Origin: Mucilaginibacter cryoferens
Lineage (GTDB): Bacteria > Bacteroidota > Bacteroidia > Sphingobacteriales > Sphingobacteriaceae
Assembly: GCF_014205845.1 (NCBI RefSeq)
Contig: NZ_JACHCR010000031.1
Span: 1-64,000, forward strand
Length of the DNA: 64,000 nt
Reading direction: 5' to 3'
Shown: piece by piece, positions 33,828-42,940 of the stretch
Numbering within the stretch: position 1 is the stretch's first letter
Layout: each line of letters starts with the position of its first letter
The notes under the pieces: model-generated
Database searches by the model: none
What the model was told of the DNA's origin: nothing
What the model saw: the letters and a program-made list of their open reading frames with translations, nothing else
Translations under genes and position numbers: made by a program

Positions 33828-36672
33828 AAACAGCCTGGGCTTTTTTGATCGTTTTCTCCAGATCAATTCCGGCGCCTAAAACCCCTTTGAACAGGTCGCC
33901 AGTTTCTTTCAAACGGTCGAATGCGTTATTGATATGGAAATGCTGGATGGTCAAACCCGGTTTAACCTCATCCCAGGTTAGTGGCATAGATACAGTTGCG
34001 CCGGGCTTTGGCCTTAGGGAATACGGCCCGGCGATAGTAGCCCCGGGACGGTTCTGTAAAAAGTCGAGGTACATTTTCCCTTTTCGTGCAGCGATACTGC
34101 GTTCCAGGCTGGTAAAGTCCGGGATTTGTTTGTGCACCAGTTTCACAATAATATTAGCGAACATCTGGGACTGATCATAAGTGTATTTACCCGCTAATGG
34201 AATATAGATGTGCATCCCGGTTGAGCCGGATGTTTTGGGAAAGCTGAGCACATCTATAGCATCTAAAATATCTTTGGTAATGCGCGCAGCTTCGACCACC
34301 TGGTCATAGGTGTGTTTATCCGGATCGAGGTCGATCACGCAATAGTCAGGATTATCCGGCGTTTCCACGCGGCTGAACCAGGGGTTCATTTCAATACAGC
34401 CTAAGGAGACCATCCACAGTAAACTGTCTGCCCCCATAGCCACTAGATATTCTTTATCTTCACCTTCGCTGTTGGTGTACGGCATTGTTTTCACCCATTC
34501 CGGCGCTTTATCTTTCACATCTTTCTGGTAAAAGCTCGGGCCATGAATACCATTCGGAAAACGGTTCAGCGACATTGGCCGGTCTTTCAGGTACGGCATG
34601 ATATAAGGCGTCACCTGATAATAATAATTGAAGATATCCCGTTTAGTGAGCCGCTCCTCTGGCCAGTAAATTTTACTGAGATGAGTAAACTTTAACTCAT
34701 GCCCGTTAACCCGCCTTTCCTGAGTTTCATCCTTAGGATTAAGTAAAGTTCTTCTTTCCTGTTTAGTGGGCCTTACAGATGAATGTAAAGTATTTCCTGT
34801 ATCTTTATGGGTACTCAAGCTATCATTTGCCGACATCCTGGCATCTGTTTTTTGAGTGATGCTCACCAGTTCATTTCGTTTAGTTTTTGCCATTTTCCTG
34901 CTATCCTGGAAGTGCTCAATTGAGCTCCCTTTATGTCTGTTTCCGATTTCCTGTTCCTGTGCGCTAGTTAGCGGCACTTCGCGAACTACATCACTGGCGC
35001 TCTTGTCATTGCGAAAGCCGAGGAAGGTTGCAGGTTTACGGATACGACCCGCCTTTGTCCAGTCGGCGAATTCAAAATTGGCTACCAGCTCGGGTTTTAC
35101 CCAATGCAGTTTAGCGCCGTACGTGTCCAGTACTTTATTGACAAAGGGGGATTGATCTGTTTCCAGTTCTTTTAACTGACGCAGGATACTGAGCATTTCC
35201 TTATCTTTATAACCGCTTCCCGACCTGCCGATCCATTCCAGTTCTCCGTTATGATAGGCGCCGAAAAGCAATGTGCGAAAAGAACGCGCGTTGTTCGACT
35301 CGGCCCAGCCGCCGATCACAAATTCCTGCCTTTTATGAGTCGGGATCTTCAGCCAGTCATTATTCCTGGCGCCTTCCTGATAGGTACTGTCTTTTCTTTT
35401 TGCTACAATACCTTCCAGCCCCAGCCTCAGGCAATGATCATATAACGCCTTGCCATCATCGAAAGATGCACTGAAGCGCAGCATTTCCTTTCCGTCTAGC
35501 AGTTGCTTTAAAATTTCTTTTCTTTCTGTTAGTTTAAGCATGGTCAGGTCATAACCTGCCAGCCACGGAACGTCGAACAGGCAATAGTTAATCGGTGGAT
35601 GATCACCATTATAGTTTTGCATTGCCTCAAAGTCGGGTTTACCTTCCTGGTTAAAGGCCACGACTTCACCGTCCAGCACAGCATTATACCCGAGTTTTTT
35701 TAAGGCTGCGACTATCGGCGGGTATTTTTTGGTATAGTTCAGGGAACTGCGTGAATCCAGGCGGACCTTACCGTCTTCAACCATCGAAGTGATCCGGTAA
35801 CCATCCCATTTGAGTTCGTATAAGTAGGCGTCATCCTTAATAACTTCCCTGGTTAATGTACAAAGCATTGGCGAAATAGATTTTGGCATTTCGCTGCGAA
35901 TGCCTTTCTGCTTAACCATCTCCATGATATCTATAGGTGCCTGGCTCCTGCGCTGTGGTTTTTCCGCATTAGGGTCATTTGGCCGGATTGCCGGTTTCTT
36001 ATTTTTCGCCTTTTCTTCATCCAGTTCCTTATCCGGCACCACATCTTCCTTTTGACCATGATGCCAGACCTTTTCACTGCTTTTTTCCATCGTTTCAATG
36101 TTTTTTCCGGAAAGCACAGATTTGTCCTTTTTCGTAATCTCTGCGCCTGTGGCAAACTCGTCGTTATGCTTGATCATCAGCCAGCCGTTTTCACCCATGC
36201 CGTGGGTTTTCACCATTGCAAATTCCCCATTCAGTTTTTCGCCGTGTAATTTGATCTTTAATTGCCCGGAAGCTAATTGCTTTAAGAGATGTTTTTCCTG
36301 GGCCTTCTTGCCTTTGATCGGCTCGACAGGTTCATAGGTACCTTCGTCCCAGACGATCACCGTTCCACCGCCATATTCGCCTTTAGGAATGATGCCTTCA
36401 AAGTTGAGGTAGTCAAAAGGGTGATCTTCGACCATCATGGCCAGGTGTTTGACCTTGGGGTCAAGCGATGGGCCTTTGGGAACAGCCCAGCTTTTTAACA
36501 CGCCGTCCATTTCCAGCCGGAAATCATAATGCAGGCGGGAGGCGTCATGCTTTTGCACCACGAAGACCAGGTGATCCTTATCCTTGCTTGCGCCGGTCTT
36601 CGGTTCCGCGGTCTTCTTAAAATCGCGCTTTTGATTATACTCCTTTAGCTTTCCCATAGACAACGAAGCCAC
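33820..36672 (-). CDS. ligD: Multidomain ATP-dependent DNA ligase LigD (PE-LIG-POL)
   Basis: 950 residues with all three NHEJ modules in the Pseudomonas-type order. The 3'-phosphoesterase is at ~30-160 ('KHDASRLHYDFRLEMDG', 'PKGEYGGGTVIVWDEG'). The ATP-dependent ligase is at ~265-560, with the adenylation lysine Lys288 in 'YELKWDGYR' and 'LDGEVVAF', 'LEGIVAKRKDS'. The primase-like polymerase is at ~660-940 ('THLSKIYWPEERLTKRD', 'YCVIDLDPD', then 'TSGSTGMHIYIPL'). A low-complexity linker (~585-655) separates LIG and POL. It works with the Ku at 32164-32934 to trim, fill and seal broken ends. A start at Met6 is possible. Confidence 0.97.
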   Translation of the reverse strand: MASLSMGKLKEYNQKRDFKKTAEPKTGASKDKDHLVFVVQKHDASRLHYDFRLEMDGVLKSWAVPKGPSLDPKVKHLAMMVEDHPFDYLNFEGIIPKGEYGGGTVIVWDEGTYEPVEPIKGKKAQEKHLLKQLASGQLKIKLHGEKLNGEFAMVKTHGMGENGWLMIKHNDEFATGAEITKKDKSVLSGKNIETMEKSSEKVWHHGQKEDVVPDKELDEEKAKNKKPAIRPNDPNAEKPQRRSQAPIDIMEMVKQKGIRSEMPKSISPMLCTLTREVIKDDAYLYELKWDGYRITSMVEDGKVRLDSRSSLNYTKKYPPIVAALKKLGYNAVLDGEVVAFNQEGKPDFEAMQNYNGDHPPINYCLFDVPWLAGYDLTMLKLTERKEILKQLLDGKEMLRFSASFDDGKALYDHCLRLGLEGIVAKRKDSTYQEGARNNDWLKIPTHKRQEFVIGGWAESNNARSFRTLLFGAYHNGELEWIGRSGSGYKDKEMLSILRQLKELETDQSPFVNKVLDTYGAKLHWVKPELVANFEFADWTKAGRIRKPATFLGFRNDKSASDVVREVPLTSAQEQEIGNRHKGSSIEHFQDSRKMAKTKRNELVSITQKTDARMSANDSLSTHKDTGNTLHSSVRPTKQERRTLLNPKDETQERRVNGHELKFTHLSKIYWPEERLTKRDIFNYYYQVTPYIMPYLKDRPMSLNRFPNGIHGPSFYQKDVKDKAPEWVKTMPYTNSEGEDKEYLVAMGADSLLWMVSLGCIEMNPWFSRVETPDNPDYCVIDLDPDKHTYDQVVEAARITKDILDAIDVLSFPKTSGSTGMHIYIPLAGKYTYDQSQMFANIIVKLVHKQIPDFTSLERSIAARKGKMYLDFLQNRPGATIAGPYSLRPKPGATVSMPLTWDEVKPGLTIQHFHINNAFDRLKETGDLFKGVLGAGIDLEKTIKKAQAVFK

Positions 36673-36954
36673 TTGCGGGGCTCTGGTTATTTTTTATCTT
36701 CCAGTTTTTTTCCTACTGTAGCGCGTTTATTACTGCCGGTTGATTTTTTGGCGGCTTCCACGTTTTTCAAGGTAGTCCTTTCTTTTTTTGCATACTTAAT
36801 TCATGTGGCTATTCCGATACAAAACTTCTTTCCACTTTTGCGCCTCTTGTTGCCATAGTTTATTTTATTTTTTAGATGTCCATTCATAACAAGTTACCGG
36901 GGGCTTGGTTTTAACTTGTAATTGATTTAATTACCTGGTGAAATAACTACAAAC
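36673..36954. other. Gap upstream of ligD
   Basis: About 280 bp. A minus-strand frame immediately upstream of ligD encodes a short Lys-rich tail ('AAKKSTGSNKRATVGKKLED', stop near 36692) with a purine-rich stretch before a TTG. It could be a ~27-residue protein or a remnant, and I do not call it a gene. The ligD promoter should be here; no clear TAnnTTTG was found. Confidence 0.3.
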
Positions 36955-37160
36955 ACGGTCGGGTTGATTTTGTAGTAAGGTGGATATTCCGGGAGGCTTG
37001 ACCATGTGATTCCGTGCCCCAAGTTCATGTATTTGTGTAAGATGTATCACTAAATTGATTCTGCGTGTACGAGTATTAGCATGATCAAAGTGTTTCGGAA
37101 TGATATTTTTGCTATTCCGGAACGAGGTGGTCAATGGCTCCGGAATGTCCATACAGGACC
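36955..37160 (-). repeat. Dispersed repeat, copy 3
   Basis: The inverse-orientation counterpart of copy 2: 'GATATTCCGGGAGGCTTGAC' through 'TGATCAAAGTGTTTCGGAAT' to 'GGCTCCGGAATGTCCAT'. The palindrome is imperfect here. No phosphoribosyltransferase fragment adjoins it, so the repeat can occur alone. Confidence 0.75.
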
Positions 37161-37208
37161 TTAGCGCATTTTGGTGTTGTTTTTTTGCAGCCCGTTTCAG
37201 GCTACAAC

Positions 37209-37249
37209 AGCAGGCAACGTGAAAAATCTTTCACTTTCCTGCTTTTTTT
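37209..37249 (+). terminator. Intrinsic terminator-like hairpin (plus strand)
   Basis: AGCAGG (37209-37214), GTGAAA (37219-37224), loop aatc, TTTCAC (37229-37234), CCTGCT (37238-37243), then a run of Ts. The two stem blocks are separated by a small internal loop. It would stop plus-strand transcripts, yet no intact plus gene ends here, so it may belong to a lost element. Confidence 0.55.
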
Positions 37250-37310
37250 CCACCCGTAAACCACTGGGAATCAAGAATATTTCAGCGATAGTTTCATTAA
37301 GCAAAACAGT

Positions 37311-37682
37311 TCAAAAACGCGTTCCACCGAAGTATATTTTTTGAGGAAAAATATACATAATCAGCTGCCTTTTACCCACCAAATCATATTTTTTATACAA
37401 CAAAAGCAGCCCTGAAACGCAGGAATCGGCATTTTTAAGCAATCGCTCTATCTTGACGGTCCCCGAAACTACACTTTCAAGCTGCACTTCGCACTGTCTG
37501 ATTTTTTGATCGCAATCCGATTTAAATTTTCGGTATTCATTCGCTTCTATTTCACCTGAATAATATTTATTTCTTGCATTGGTCAACTTGAGGTTGACTG
37601 TCTGTATCTGAGCGATAATATCTTTGCGCTTACCGGCCACCGTTTTATTGGTATTCCTTTTGCTATATTCAGCTATGCCCGA
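37311..37682 (-). pseudogene. C-terminal remnant of a large serine recombinase
   Basis: The open frame (109 residues from a GTG near 37640, and open further up to the HTCS stop) reads as the coiled-coil tail of large serine recombinases in Bacteroidota: 'QIQTVNLKLTNARNKYYSGE', 'IEANEYRKFKSDCDQKIRQC', 'IERLLKNADSCVSGLLLLYK' and the ending 'GKRQLIMYIFPQKIYFGG'. The catalytic resolvase domain and the zinc-ribbon region are missing. It is a relic of an integrated element, lying next to repeat copy 3 and just after the HTCS gene. Confidence 0.75.
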
Positions 37683-37700
37683 GATATAACCAAGCCTAAA

Positions 37701-40700
37701 TTAATCCACAAACTCACTGGGATTTTTCCCATATAGTTTTTTAAATTCTTTGCTGAAGTATTTACGGTCGCTGAAACCCAACATATAAGCTATTTCGTTG
37801 ATTGTATAGCGCTTGCTTTGCAACAATATTGTTGCTCTGTTCATTTTTATAGACTTTATAAAATCATTAACCGACATTCCTGTTAGTGCATTAAGTTTTT
37901 TATACAACACTGGCTGACTCATAGCAACGATCTGAGCTAAAATGGGCACACCAAATTCTTCATCGTCCAGATGCTCTTCAATTATTTTAATAACCCTGCA
38001 TAAAAATTCGTCGTCAAATGAATTGAGTAAGCTCTTTGCTTCATTATCATTATCCAAGCGCGATAAAGGTATAAACCCTGTATTTGTATAGTTTATTTTA
38101 AGTTGCTGATGATAATGGTCTCGAATCCTTTTCCGGGCGTTTAAAAGATTTTCGATCTGTAGAAATAATATCTCTATGCTGAATGGTTTGGTTAAATAAA
38201 CATCGGCCCCTTTTTTTAAACCGTTTACATGGTTGGGAGCAGATGCCTTTGCAGTTAAAAGAATAGTCGGTATGTGATTTGTTCTTTCATCCGTTTTCAA
38301 TTTGTTACAAAGCGTAAACCCATCCATTTCAGGCATCATTACATCGCAGATAATCAGGTCTGGAATATGTTCTACCGCACATTTCCACCCCGCGCCTCCG
38401 TTTATGCTTTCAATTATGTCGTAATAGTTTTCCAATGTTTCCCTGATAAAGAAACGTACATCAGGATTATCTTCGACCAATAAGATGAGGTATTTTTTAT
38501 CCTTTGACCTATGAAAGTTGATGAGTGGAAAAATCTCATTTTCTGTAATATCAAAAGTCTTATGTGCTACAGGGGAATAATTTAGTGAAGATTTGCCTAA
38601 TTGGGTCTGACTAAAATGATTTGCTCCCTTAACCAGTGTAAGCGTAAAGGATGTCCTATTTCCTGATAAGGACAATTTGCTTTCAACTTCAATAGTGCCG
38701 CCATGTAATTCTGAGATACTTTTAGCAAGTGCCAGGCCTATACCATACCCCGTATTTTGCTGGCCATTGTCATCTTCCTGAAAATAATTCTCAAATAAAT
38801 GTTTCAGGTTTTCGGCTGCTATACCTTTACCGGTATCTGTTATGATAACAGTAACCTCATCCTTCTTTTCTTCAATTAAAATATTAACGCTTCCGTTACT
38901 CCCTGTAAATTTAAAGGCATTATAGATCAGATTATAAAATACTTTTTCAATTTGTTCCTGGTCGAAATAAAGCCGTATCTCATTTGATGAGGCGCTAAAA
39001 CTGGTCGTGATATTTCGCGAGACAGCATGATCATAGAATGAGTTAAATATTTCACTTACCACACCCACAATATTTCCCTCCACAAAATGAAGTTTCAGGT
39101 TACCGGTTTCCGCTTTCCTGAAATCCATTAATTCATTTACCAGTTGAAGCAGGTTATCAGACTGTTTTTTAACCATCTGTAGTTGTTTGGCATTTGCGCC
39201 GCCAATTTCTCCATTTAGGATCAATTTTTCTACTGGCCCAAGTATTAACGACAGGTGCGTCCTTATCTCGTGCGAAATATTGGTAAAAAAGTTTAGCTTC
39301 AGATGCGTCAGTTCCTTATCCCGCCTTAATAATGATCTTAAAATAAAGAAACGCGCTATAAAAAATATTAAACCGCCTACAACCAAAATGTACAGCGCAT
39401 AGGCCCATGCCGTTTCCCAAAAAGGTGGCATTACTTTAACATGCAAAACCGCGGCTTGCCCCCAAACGCCGTCATTGTTTGTTCCTTTGGCACGAAAGAT
39501 ATAGTCGCCCGGTGGCACATTGGTATATGATGCCGATGGAATACCTGTATAAATCCAATCCTTATTAAAATTTTCTAACTTGTAAGCATACCGGTTCTTT
39601 TCAGATTTAATATAATTCAACGCGGCGAAATCAATGGTAAATACATTTTGCGAATGCGAGAAGACAATATCGTGGGTCAAACTAATGTCCTTAGTTAATA
39701 TTTTACCGTCAGGCCCAATTGGCGCAGGCTTATTAAATAATTTTAACGTGGTTATGATAACCGGTGGCGCAATGTTATTGTCTTTAACCTGCGATGGAAA
39801 AAAACTCGTCAACCCGTTAAATCCTCCAAAAAGCATTTCGTTGTCACTTGCATTGTAGCACGAATTAATGTTGAACGTGTTGCCACCCAAGCCATCATTT
39901 TTGGTGTAATTCTTAAAGTTTTTTGAAGCGATGTTAAACCTGGAAAGTCCGTTACTGGTACTGACCCATAAATTGCCTTCATCTTCCAAAATTCCAAGCA
40001 CGTTATTATTGGCCAACCCCTCTTTTTCTGTATAAACCGCAAAGCTCATCTGGCCTTTATTATACATGGCTAATCCGCCATAATAGGAACCGACCCAGAG
40101 CCTGTTTCTGTTGTCGACATGTAAAGTATTTACCGATAACGGCGTCTTGTTGTTTAACGACTTAAAAATTTGCATTTGCCCGGAAGCATGCCAAACCACA
40201 AATAGCCCCCTGTTGGTCCCAATCCAAAAATTGTGATCTTTGTCTTCCAGTAAGGCATTAATAGATTTACGACCTATTTTACCCTCGAGGGGGGCATCTG
40301 TATGTTGTAGTTCTGTATTATTTCTGCGGAAAGCCAGCAGTCCGTTTTGAGTTCCGATCCAAAAATTATTTTTCGAGTCTTCAAAAATATTTAAAACCTC
40401 CGACCCTAAAGTTACTGGGTCATTCTCTCTATATAAGTATCTGGTAAAATTATGAGTCGCTGGATTAAAGAGATTTAAGCCTCCGCCATGTGTTCCAACC
40501 CATACATGCCGGTTTTTGTCTATATAAATCACTTTTACCAGATCAGAGCCTAATGAGAAAGCATCGTTAACTTTATTTTGATAAGTAGTAACTTCATCTG
40601 TTTTCCGGTCAAAATAATTAAGTCCCCCGCCTTCGGTACCTATCCAAAGGTTGCTTAGTGCGTCCTCTGTCACAGCGCTTACGACATTATTGTTGATGGC

Positions 40701-41777
40701 AGAATGGTAGCGTGCGGTTTGAAACGTCAAGAAAGTATTACTATGGCTGGGAACCATATTGATGCCCCCCCAATAGGTACCTATCCATACGGTGTTATCC
40801 CGATCAATAAAAATGCTGTAGATAGAGTTCTGGCTTAAACTATTCTTATTTTCCGGGTCATGCCTGTAGGAAACAAATTGCCGTGTAACTGGATCTAAAA
40901 TATTAAGCCCTGCTTGTGTACCAATCCACATTTTACCGGTCCGGTCAGCACTTAGGATTCTGATATTGTTGTTTACCGGACCATTCATCCCTGTATTACT
41001 TACAAAACGGGTAAACGTGTTATTACTTCTCTTATATAAATTAACCCCACCGTGTAATGTGCCAATCCATAAATTTCCGATAGTATCTTCATTAATTGCG
41101 GTAACATAGTTATCGCTCAAACTATTTTGCCGGTCTGCTTTCTGCTGGTACATCTTGAACGCAAAGCCCGTCTGCTGCCGCGTCATCTGTGTAAGCCCCG
41201 AAGATGACCCTAACCAATATATACCCAAATGATCCTGGTATATGGCGTGTGTATTATTGCCGTACAAGCCAGCAGCTACGTTAGGTATCTGTACTGTTAT
41301 AAACTTATTGGTTGCTCTGTTCTCTAATCGCTTCAACCCCTCGGTGCACCATATCCAAAGGCTCTTTTTACGATCTTCATAAATGCAACTGATTACCTGA
41401 TTGTTTGGCACCTGCAACCGCCCTAGGTTAATCCGTTCAAAATTATCAGTCTCAGGATTGTATCGGTTTAGCCCGTTACGGGTACCCACCCAAAGTACCC
41501 CGTGAGAATCGACCAATAGTGAAGTAATATAATCGGATGAAAGACTTGTCCGGACGTCAGGATCGTTGTTGTATATCTTAAAGGTACGCGTATCATATTT
41601 ATTAAGACCATGCTGGGTACCATACCACATAAAGCCGCGGCTATCCTGCGCAATGGCTAAAACGGAATTCTGTGATAAGCCGTCGTCTGCCGTCAGATTT
41701 TCAAAAACAATCCGCTGACTGTACGAGGATAACGCTAGAAATATGAAATACAGGAATACCGCCACACCTAGTTTCAT
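37701..41777 (-). CDS. Hybrid two-component system sensor-regulator (HTCS) of PUL 2
   Basis: 1358 residues: signal peptide (1-20); two-bladed-propeller-type periplasmic sensor made of repeated 'LWIGT.GGLN' motifs (~25-660); Y_Y_Y domain (~705-782); transmembrane helix (~790-812); HisKA (~828-893, phospho-acceptor His836); HATPase (~940-1050, 'GYGIGLALAKS'); receiver (~1097-1212, Asp1145 in 'ICDVMMPEMDG'); AraC HTH (~1275-1358). It should sense an oligosaccharide in the periplasm and activate the PUL. The H-box reads 'SHEIRTHL' where Pro is nearly invariant after the Thr. Its stop is followed directly by the recombinase relic. A 22-bp-spaced direct repeat upstream of the susC and beta-helix genes is its candidate target. 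Confidence 0.97.
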   Translation of the reverse strand: MKLGVAVFLYFIFLALSSYSQRIVFENLTADDGLSQNSVLAIAQDSRGFMWYGTQHGLNKYDTRTFKIYNNDPDVRTSLSSDYITSLLVDSHGVLWVGTRNGLNRYNPETDNFERINLGRLQVPNNQVISCIYEDRKKSLWIWCTEGLKRLENRATNKFITVQIPNVAAGLYGNNTHAIYQDHLGIYWLGSSSGLTQMTRQQTGFAFKMYQQKADRQNSLSDNYVTAINEDTIGNLWIGTLHGGVNLYKRSNNTFTRFVSNTGMNGPVNNNIRILSADRTGKMWIGTQAGLNILDPVTRQFVSYRHDPENKNSLSQNSIYSIFIDRDNTVWIGTYWGGINMVPSHSNTFLTFQTARYHSAINNNVVSAVTEDALSNLWIGTEGGGLNYFDRKTDEVTTYQNKVNDAFSLGSDLVKVIYIDKNRHVWVGTHGGGLNLFNPATHNFTRYLYRENDPVTLGSEVLNIFEDSKNNFWIGTQNGLLAFRRNNTELQHTDAPLEGKIGRKSINALLEDKDHNFWIGTNRGLFVVWHASGQMQIFKSLNNKTPLSVNTLHVDNRNRLWVGSYYGGLAMYNKGQMSFAVYTEKEGLANNNVLGILEDEGNLWVSTSNGLSRFNIASKNFKNYTKNDGLGGNTFNINSCYNASDNEMLFGGFNGLTSFFPSQVKDNNIAPPVIITTLKLFNKPAPIGPDGKILTKDISLTHDIVFSHSQNVFTIDFAALNYIKSEKNRYAYKLENFNKDWIYTGIPSASYTNVPPGDYIFRAKGTNNDGVWGQAAVLHVKVMPPFWETAWAYALYILVVGGLIFFIARFFILRSLLRRDKELTHLKLNFFTNISHEIRTHLSLILGPVEKLILNGEIGGANAKQLQMVKKQSDNLLQLVNELMDFRKAETGNLKLHFVEGNIVGVVSEIFNSFYDHAVSRNITTSFSASSNEIRLYFDQEQIEKVFYNLIYNAFKFTGSNGSVNILIEEKKDEVTVIITDTGKGIAAENLKHLFENYFQEDDNGQQNTGYGIGLALAKSISELHGGTIEVESKLSLSGNRTSFTLTLVKGANHFSQTQLGKSSLNYSPVAHKTFDITENEIFPLINFHRSKDKKYLILLVEDNPDVRFFIRETLENYYDIIESINGGAGWKCAVEHIPDLIICDVMMPEMDGFTLCNKLKTDERTNHIPTILLTAKASAPNHVNGLKKGADVYLTKPFSIEILFLQIENLLNARKRIRDHYHQQLKINYTNTGFIPLSRLDNDNEAKSLLNSFDDEFLCRVIKIIEEHLDDEEFGVPILAQIVAMSQPVLYKKLNALTGMSVNDFIKSIKMNRATILLQSKRYTINEIAYMLGFSDRKYFSKEFKKLYGKNPSEFVD

Positions 41778-41837
41778 TTTATTACCTGAATTATAAAATT
41801 ATAGAATTTTTAGCATGCCTAAAATTTACGCCCGTAT

Positions 41838-42926
41838 TTATTTGCCGGTAGCACAGTTTAACTTTAACATTTCTGCCCCTGCCATCAGGTACGCCCCTGT
41901 TCCGTATTCCTGATTGTCATCCTGTTTCACAGCATTGGGTTCGGCCCCTATCTGCTGCACCCATTGTAATTTACCCTCATCATTAATGGCACTGCTTAAT
42001 GCGCCCCACCCTCTTTTAACTATGGGTAAATACGCCTCCCGGTTAAGCAAACGCTGGTTAATGCCCCATGCTAAAGCAAATGTAAAAAAGCCGGTGCCGC
42101 TGGTCTCTTTACCAGACACCTGGCCCGGATCAAGCAAACTGGTCCGCCAGAAGCCATCGGGCTGTTGTAAGCCGCCAATTTTTGCAGCCATTGTTTTATA
42201 CAGATCAACATATTTGGGATACGAAGGATTAGTTGTAGGCAACCATTCTATTACCTGCGCCAGCCCGGCCAATACCCAGCCGTTCCCCCTGGACCAAAAT
42301 ACCTTTTTTCCTGAAGGTGTTTTTTGTTTAAAGTAGGATTGATCCCTGAAATAGAGCCCTTCGTTTTTATCAAACAAATAATCAGTTGTATCCCACCACA
42401 TTTGATCGAGATAAGTAAGATATTTTTCATCGCCGGTTTGGTTAGCCAATCGCACCAATAAAGGTGGCTCCATAAACAGCGCATCACACCACCACCAGTC
42501 TACCCTGCCCGGCTTAATTTCCACTATCAGGGAGTCTATCCTGTTCTTAATGGGTTCCAACATTTTGTTTTGTTTTTTAATAGCATATAAATCCAGAAAA
42601 ACCTGCCCGCGAGTCAGGTCATCGGCATGGCGCGGCCTTTTTCCAGGTTTCCAATTGACACTATCAGCATATTTGATTGCAGCGTTAAGGTAAACATCGT
42701 TATGGATTACGTTATACGCCCTTGTTGCACCAATGTACAGCGCCGCACGTGCCCAATCTTCTGATAAATTAACTTTTACCGGATGTTCTACTTGCCAGGC
42801 AAATACCTTTTGCATGGTGTATTTGATATCCTTTTTTGAATAAATATCATTTTTTTTAAAACTTAAAGCGCATATTCCGGTAAGGATAATTAACCCTACA
42901 AGCTTGTTTGTTTTTGAGGATGCCAT
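41838..42926 (-). CDS. GH105/GH88-family unsaturated uronyl hydrolase
   Basis: 362 residues, N-terminal hydrophobic anchor or signal, then an (alpha/alpha)6 barrel. The catalytic Asp block is 'VDWWWCDALFMEPP' (Asp148) and the conserved 'FWSRGNGWVLAGLAQVI' follows (Arg213). These enzymes hydrate the 4,5-unsaturated uronic acid at the non-reducing end of lyase-released oligosaccharides (rhamnogalacturonan, ulvan or similar). It lies 14 bp after the beta-helix gene, which could be the lyase feeding it. The exact polysaccharide is not fixed by sequence. Confidence 0.93.
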   Translation of the reverse strand: MASSKTNKLVGLIILTGICALSFKKNDIYSKKDIKYTMQKVFAWQVEHPVKVNLSEDWARAALYIGATRAYNVIHNDVYLNAAIKYADSVNWKPGKRPRHADDLTRGQVFLDLYAIKKQNKMLEPIKNRIDSLIVEIKPGRVDWWWCDALFMEPPLLVRLANQTGDEKYLTYLDQMWWDTTDYLFDKNEGLYFRDQSYFKQKTPSGKKVFWSRGNGWVLAGLAQVIEWLPTTNPSYPKYVDLYKTMAAKIGGLQQPDGFWRTSLLDPGQVSGKETSGTGFFTFALAWGINQRLLNREAYLPIVKRGWGALSSAINDEGKLQWVQQIGAEPNAVKQDDNQEYGTGAYLMAGAEMLKLNCATGK

Positions 42927-42940
42927 ATTTTATTCAGTAA

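Noticed and set aside
36690..36790. Lys-rich short frame upstream of ligD with a purine-rich stretch and TTG start
   Set aside because: Only ~27 codons, non-ATG start, no recognised family; recorded under the gap feature only.
37311..37640. Interpretation as a coiled-coil anti-sigma or toxin-antitoxin protein
   Set aside because: The sequence matches the C-terminal tail pattern of large serine recombinases and lacks its own promoter or partner.
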